This document shows, one piece after another, positions 5,340 through 5,796 of a stretch of DNA of 5,796 nt. A program made the position numbers and the translations under genes. Below the pieces are notes generated by a model, which was not told where the DNA came from, ran no database searches, and was given only the letters and a program-made list of their open reading frames with translations. This DNA comes from Oscillospiraceae bacterium. GTDB taxonomy: Bacteria; Bacillota; Clostridia; Oscillospirales; Oscillospiraceae. Each line of letters begins with the position of its first letter. The first letter of the stretch is position 1. The stretch lies in the NCBI GenBank assembly GCA_031266955.1, contig JAISAA010000138.1, positions 1 through 5,796 on the forward strand, read 5' to 3'.

Positions 5340-5796
5340 GCAGTATCATCGGCGCATATATTGAGATCACCGGAACCTGCGATGAGAAATGCCCTTACTG
5401 CTATAATGAAAAGCTCGTAAATTCCGGCGGCAGCTTGCCGTACGATACATTGACCGGTTTGCTGCGCGAGTTAAAGGAACAGGGCATATCGAGCGTCACG
5501 CTCTCGGGCGGCGAGCCGCTTTTGTACGGCAAAATCTATGAGATTATGCAATACGTGGAAGAGATTGGCATAGGACTCTATGTCATATCCAACGGTAAGT
5601 GCTTTGAGGACGAAAACATATCAATACTCACACGATTTCAGCCGGGCTTGCAAATCACGTTCGACGGGTACGATGAAGCGAGCCACGACGCGACACGCGG
5701 AAAGGGCAACTTCGAGAAAATCACAGACGGCATAGCGAAAGCGCGAAAGATCGGATATTGCGGACAACTCACTTTGCGCGTCAACTTACATAGGAA
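5336..5796 (+). CDS. Radical SAM RiPP maturase, N-terminal part (cut by window edge)
   Basis: This enzyme should use a [4Fe-4S] cluster and S-adenosylmethionine to make a 5'-deoxyadenosyl radical that modifies the precursor core. The first 153 residues are visible. They show the cluster motif C15-x3-C19-x2-C22 (TCDEKCPYCY), the GGEP motif at 58-61 (SGGEPLLY) that binds the SAM amino group, ISNG at 84-87, and QITFDG...HDATRGKG (106-124), typical of SPASM/Twitch-type radical SAM peptide maturases. The C-terminal SPASM or Twitch domain would lie beyond the window. Almost no sequence precedes the radical SAM core, which agrees with the RRE being a separate protein. A GGGAGGAGGAG ribosome binding site lies at 5320-5330 and ATG 5336 overlaps the RRE stop. 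The product (sactipeptide, ranthipeptide or other) cannot be fixed from this half. Confidence 0.9.
   Translation, partial: MSSIIGAYIEITGTCDEKCPYCYNEKLVNSGGSLPYDTLTGLLRELKEQGISSVTLSGGEPLLYGKIYEIMQYVEEIGIGLYVISNGKCFEDENISILTRFQPGLQITFDGYDEASHDATRGKGNFEKITDGIAKARKIGYCGQLTLRVNLHR

Overview
The window looks like a piece of a GC-rich Firmicutes (class Clostridia) chromosome. This is inferred from an AgrB/AgrD quorum-sensing pair with the clostridial 'YQPKxP' AgrD signature, strong AAGGAGGTGA-type ribosome binding sites, and clusters of GC-rich intergenic palindromes that I recall from high-GC uncultured Clostridia. All supported genes lie on the + strand. I cannot name the species.

Region 1 (1-3294) is the packaging end of a tailed-phage late operon. 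It holds a large terminase subunit, cut by the left window edge so that its Walker A motif is missing, and a 671-aa portal protein coupled to it by an ATGA overlap. The portal carries an unusual CxxC...CxxC zinc-ribbon-like insertion and a glutamine-rich tail. A small basic 47-aa protein (3514-3657) follows after a gap. The usual next genes (protease, scaffold, capsid) are absent, so the phage module ends here or was interrupted.

Region 2 (3295-3513 and 3658-3865) is non-coding and packed with repeats. It has an 18-bp direct repeat, several hairpins, and a cluster of related palindromes (GCAGGTTTCAAACCTGC and GGCGGGTTTGAAACCCGCC types) that look like a dispersed REP/MITE-like family.

Region 3 (3871-4728) is an agr quorum-sensing unit. 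Two tandem 20-bp repeats sit just upstream of a weak promoter, as expected for a LytTR-type (AgrA-like) activator. Then come agrB (membrane peptidase) and an overlapping 51-aa agrD, the autoinducing-peptide precursor, which is too short for a usual ORF cutoff. No AgrC or AgrA gene is visible.

Region 4 (4729-5796) is the start of a radical-SAM RiPP pathway in the same orientation and probably the same transcript. It has a 44-aa precursor with a leader and a four-cysteine core, a 92-aa PqqD-like RiPP recognition element, and the N-terminal 153 residues of a radical SAM enzyme cut by the right window edge. Between agrD and the precursor is a tiny ORF with a consensus ribosome binding site, which stops exactly where a terminator-like hairpin begins. 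Between the precursor and the RRE gene is a long, strong hairpin. The simplest reading is a peptide-modification cluster (sactipeptide/ranthipeptide-like, thioether chemistry likely but unproven) made under agr quorum control, lying next to phage packaging genes.
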